The translations under genes and the position numbers were made by a program. The notes beneath the pieces are model-generated. The model had not been told where the DNA came from. It worked only from the letters and a program-made list of their open reading frames with translations, and ran no database searches. A stretch of 64,000 bases of DNA from Oscarella lobularis (lineage: Eukaryota > Porifera > Homoscleromorpha > Homosclerophorida > Oscarellidae). The stretch covers positions 1,302,001 to 1,366,000 of the forward strand of contig NC_089185.1 in assembly GCF_947507565.1 (NCBI RefSeq). Direction: 5' to 3'. Positions 60,820 through 64,000 of this stretch are shown here, piece after piece (position 1 is the first letter of the stretch; each line of letters starts with the position of its first letter).

Positions 60820-61062
60820 TCCGATCCGGTTTAGGCTGAAGAAAAGCAGCCGGAAGTCTGAGAATGCTCGTCTAACGTGCGCGACGTCGCTGACATCCCG
60901 TACACCGCTCCCGCGAGCCGGACATACCGCCGGACATGCAGAAATAAAAAGAAACGTTGACATTCAAGAACAAAAGTGCTACAGACATACAGCAGTAGTA
61001 ATAATCCTGTTACAGAACATTCACACACAGTCAGAGTGTTTTCAAGTCATCAACTGAAGCAT

Positions 61063-64000
61063 TTAGCAATCTTTGTTGAAGTAAGATTGGGGGTCATTGC
61101 TGACAAACGCTTGAAGATTGGCTGGAATTTTGCACAATTTGTTATCGTGAAAACGAACGTAGCCGCCCACGTAAACAACGCTGCCCATTCCGCTCACGTC
61201 GTTGAGAACCGCGTTTTTGTAAACCTCAATGTACGACGTGACATTTCGCAGAGCGGAAAATCCATTTAAATGCAGCAGCTTGGGATTTTCATAGATACGC
61301 AGATTAGCTCCAATAGTCGTCAGACTGTTGAGTCCGTCAATCTCGGTCAACTTCGAATTGCTGTATATTTGCACTTCGTAGCCGACGTAAGTCAACGACG
61401 ACAGTCCGTCGATGTCGAGCAGCTCGTCGTTGTTATATATCCACAAATAGTCTCCGACGTACTGAATATTCTTCAAACCGGCGATGTTCGTCAGCGCCAC
61501 ATTGTCGCGAACCTCCAAATTGCCGCCGACCCGAGTCAACGTCGTGAATCCGTCGACATTTTTCAGCAAGTCATTGTGATAGACGCGCAACCAGTCGCCG
61601 ACGGCAGTGAGCTTGGGAAAACTGAACGACGTCAGAGCATTATTGTCGTGGATGCTCAGATAGCCGCCGACGAAGTTCAGCATCGGTGCCGACAAGCTCC
61701 TCAAGCGAGAACAGTAGACGATGTAGAAAAAGTCGGACACCGTCTGAAGAGAGGAAATGTCAAGCACTTCCATTCGATCGAGATGATATATTTGAAAGCG
61801 GCCGCCGACGCTGGTAAGTTGAGATAGATCGAGAACTTGAATTCGATCGCCGTCGTACATGTAGAAGAAATCGCCGATCGTTTTGAGTTTGGGAAAACGA
61901 ACCTTCGCCAATCGACTGTTNNNNNNNNNNNNNNNNNNNNNNNNNNNNNNNNNNNNNNNNNNNNNNNNNNNNNNNNNNNNNNNNNNNNNNNNNNNNNNNN
62001 NNNNNNNNNNNNNNNNNNNNNNNNNNNNNNNNNNNNNNNNNNNNNNNNNNNNNNNNNNNNNNNNNNNNNNNNNNNNNNNNNNNNNNNNNNNNNNNNNNNN
62101 NNNNNNNNNNNNNNNNNNNNAATCTCCTACGGAACGAAGGGAGTGGATGTTCAGCGTGGTCATGCCGTCGCTATTGTAGATATAGAAGTACTGGCCCACC
62201 GTTTGGAGATTCGGAGCGAGCAGGGTGGCGAGTTGGCGATTGTGATAGAGAAGAAAGTAGCCGGTGACACTTCGCAGACTACTCAAGTCGAGATTTTTCA
62301 ACTGATCGTTATTATTCAAATTGAAATAGCCGCCAACCGTTTCGAGCGACGACAAATCCATTTCTTCGAGATTGTCGCAATTGTACATGTAGAAATTACC
62401 GGTGACGTTGTACAATGCCGGAGCGATCATCGTCTTGAGCGGTCGACTGAGATAGACGTGAAAATAGCTGCTAACCGTTGTCAGACTCGTCAAATTCAAG
62501 TGAGTCAGCTTGTCGTTGTTATTCAGATTGAAAAAGCCGTCGACGAAGGTGAGTTGAGAGAGGTCGAGAACGGCGAGATTGTCGCTGTTGTACACGTAAA
62601 ACTGACCGCCGACTCTTTGCAACGACCGCAAATCAAGTACGGCCAGTTCCCTGTTTTCGTAGAACTGCAAGTAAAAAGAGACGTTAAGCAGAGACGACAG
62701 GTCGACTTGTCGAATGCGATTGTTGTGATAAAAGTACAGAAATCCGTCGACCGTTTCCAACGACGACAGATCCATGCTCTGCAACTGGTCGCTGTCGTGA
62801 ATATAGAAATTGCCGCCGACGTTGACGAGCGACGGCATCTTCAAGTAGCCCAGCACTTTATTCCTGTACATGTGCACGTAGGAAGAAACGTTCCATAACG
62901 ACGTGAAATCCAACGACGTCAGTCTATTGTTGTCGTTGAAATTCAAATAGCCGCCGACAGTCAGCAGGTTGCCGGCGTCCACCTCGGAGAGACGATCATT
63001 ATTATAGCAATAGAAATTACCACCAATGTGCTGTATGGACTGGAATCGAAGAATCTGAAGCTGACGGTTATTATACACTGTCACGGCGCGCTCGACAGTC
63101 TCGACAGCTGAGAGATCGACGACACTCAAAACAGGGTTATCCGTAATGTAGACGTAGTCACCAATGGTTCTTAGTTGAGGTGCACGAACCTCCTGCAAGG
63201 CCAAGTTTCTCAAAAAGTAGAAATACCCGCCAATGCTTTGAAGATTGCTCAGCCCATTGGCGTTCTGAAGGCGACGATTCTGATAGAAGTAGACGTTGCC
63301 TCCTACGGATCGACACTTGGCCAGTCCATCGACGTTCAGAAGGGCGTCGTTTCCAGTAAAGTATAGATAGTCCTGAACCTCTTGAACTGATTTGAGACCG
63401 TCAACGTTTTCCAATTGATCATTTTCTCGCACGTAGACGTAGCCTCCCACGTACGTCAGTTTCGATAGTCCATCAATATTTTTAAGTCTGTTGTTGCTGT
63501 AGAGATACAGGTTTCCTTTGATATTTTCCACTGAGGCTAAGCCGTCAAGATTCTCCAGCAGGTCGTTGAAGTGAACAGCGAGATTTCCGCCAACGAACGT
63601 CAGTGATCTTAGTCCATCCAACGTTGTGAGAGTAGGATTGCCGCGAATGACAAGGTCCCCGTTGACACGATGAATGTTCTTCAGGTGATCAATGTTCGTC
63701 AAACGGGTGTTCTGAATAACTAGGCTGCCCATGACAGCGACGACTCCGGCGAGTTGAGCTTCGTCGCGATCAATATTGATTGTCAGATCGCCTGGAACGA
63801 CTCGACCAGCAGAACACGTTCTTCCAAGGATGCTTTCGTATGACACTTGGCAAGAGAGGTTAGCTACGTGATCCGTTAAGGTTTCCACCTTGGCTGCTGT
63901 AGACTTAACTACAGTCAAATTTGCAGTAAGAGCAGCTACGTGGTCCGTCAAGGACTGAAACTTAGCTGCTGCGGACTCAACTACGCTCAAATTTGCTGAA
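61063..64000 (-). CDS. Giant receptor-L-domain-like repeat protein (5' end off window)
   Basis: One open frame fills the last 2.9 kb and is still open at the window edge; the stop is at 61063. The first visible part (63840-64000) is a heptad-like segment repeating SLTDHVAALTANLTVVKS, likely coiled coil. After CSAGRVVPGDLTIN come about 35 repeats of roughly 24 residues of the form L-x-x-V-G-G-x-(F/L)-Y-(I/V)-Y-x-N-x-x-L. Early and late repeats carry NVDGL or NIDGLS; the central ones LDLSSL with YNSDxL. This is the pattern of receptor L domains (beta-helix of leucine-rich-like turns). No transmembrane segment is visible; the C-terminus ends CKIPANLQAFVSNDPQSYFNKDC. There are no introns in this part. 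A 200-base gap (61921-62120) interrupts it. Function unknown; ligand binding or surface display is inference. Confidence 0.75.
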   Translation of the reverse strand, partial: SANLSVVESAAAKFQSLTDHVAALTANLTVVKSTAAKVETLTDHVANLSCQVSYESILGRTCSAGRVVPGDLTINIDRDEAQLAGVVAVMGSLVIQNTRLTNIDHLKNIHRVNGDLVIRGNPTLTTLDGLRSLTFVGGNLAVHFNDLLENLDGLASVENIKGNLYLYSNNRLKNIDGLSKLTYVGGYVYVRENDQLENVDGLKSVQEVQDYLYFTGNDALLNVDGLAKCRSVGGNVYFYQNRRLQNANGLSNLQSIGGYFYFLRNLALQEVRAPQLRTIGDYVYITDNPVLSVVDLSAVETVERAVTVYNNRQLQILRFQSIQHIGGNFYCYNNDRLSEVDAGNLLTVGGYLNFNDNNRLTSLDFTSLWNVSSYVHMYRNKVLGYLKMPSLVNVGGNFYIHDSDQLQSMDLSSLETVDGFLYFYHNNRIRQVDLSSLLNVSFYLQFYENRELAVLDLRSLQRVGGQFYVYNSDNLAVLDLSQLTFVDGFFNLNNNDKLTHLNLTSLTTVSSYFHVYLSRPLKTMIAPALYNVTGNFYMYNCDNLEEMDLSSLETVGGYFNLNNNDQLKNLDLSSLRSVTGYFLLYHNRQLATLLAPNLQTVGQYFYIYNSDGMTTLNIHSLRSVGDXXXXXXXXXXXXXXXXXXXXXXXXXXXXXXXXXXXXXXXXXXXXXXXXXXXXXXXXXXXXXXXXXXXNSRLAKVRFPKLKTIGDFFYMYDGDRIQVLDLSQLTSVGGRFQIYHLDRMEVLDISSLQTVSDFFYIVYCSRLRSLSAPMLNFVGGYLSIHDNNALTSFSFPKLTAVGDWLRVYHNDLLKNVDGFTTLTRVGGNLEVRDNVALTNIAGLKNIQYVGDYLWIYNNDELLDIDGLSSLTYVGYEVQIYSNSKLTEIDGLNSLTTIGANLRIYENPKLLHLNGFSALRNVTSYIEVYKNAVLNDVSGMGSVVYVGGYVRFHDNKLCKIPANLQAFVSNDPQSYFNKDC
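61921..62120. other. Assembly gap (200 N)
   Basis: Exactly 200 N inside the repeat protein. The frame continues across, but 200 is not a multiple of three and is a typical placeholder size, so the true missing length is unknown; a collapsed run of similar repeats is plausible. Confidence 0.98.

Noticed and set aside
61837-62898. 353-codon plus-strand open frame
   Set aside because: Antisense to the L-domain repeat protein and crosses the N gap; its apparent periodicity is only the mirror of the minus-strand repeats.
61063-63990. CRISPR-like regular spacing
   Set aside because: The repeats vary in DNA sequence, are in frame and code for a solenoid-like protein; no constant direct repeat with unique spacers.

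Overview
The window is nuclear DNA from a compact animal genome. Nearly every protein gene is broken by introns of about 45-75 bases with GT-AG (twice apparently GC-AG) borders. The gene set is metazoan: collagen with von Willebrand A domains, a PET+6xLIM limpetin, a class C GPCR, LRRK-type Roco kinase, HUNK, ARL6, alpha-L-iduronidase. Small introns, short intergenic gaps, secreted collagens and an early-branching flavour suggest a sponge, perhaps a homoscleromorph such as Oscarella; the species call is inference.

Left part (1-17.4 kb): a tandem array, all on the minus strand, of secreted collagen-vWA proteins. Four complete genes (B 2400-5414, C 6488-9455, D 10587-13589, E 14342-17356) and the 5' end of a fifth (A, 1-305) share one plan: signal peptide, short Cys-containing leader, G-X-Y collagen exons interrupted by a conserved Trp-His hinge, a C-x(n)-CxGxxW module, then one large exon with a vWA domain (DxSxS MIDAS) and a Cys-rich tail. 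An intact YRDC gene (1084-2018) sits between A and B. Decayed pieces of YRDC lie at the equivalent place between B and C and between C and D, so the unit that duplicated was probably collagen-vWA plus YRDC. Gene D looks like a mosaic of a C-like 3' half and an E-like 5' half.

Middle (17.9-45.1 kb): densely packed housekeeping and signalling genes: MMACHC (+), cytosolic-type acetyl-CoA acetyltransferase (-), SYF2 (+), a 10 kb Roco gene with ankyrin, LRR, Roc, COR, kinase and WD40-like parts (-), AK9 with four P-loops (-), a SENP6/7-type SUMO protease (-), and a single-exon IDUA (-).

Right part (45.1-64 kb): an unusual Ig-like + PD-(D/E)XK-like + atypical kinase gene (+), MED6 (-), a HUNK-like kinase (+), ARL6 (+), ATE1 (-), a metabotropic glutamate receptor-like GPCR (+), limpetin (-), and a giant protein built of receptor-L-domain-like repeats that runs off the right end and holds a 200-base assembly gap (-). 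Gene symbols reflect family resemblance judged by reading translations; splice sites were placed by eye using GT/GC-AG borders, reading frame and family similarity. No tRNA, rRNA, CRISPR or clear transposon was recognised.
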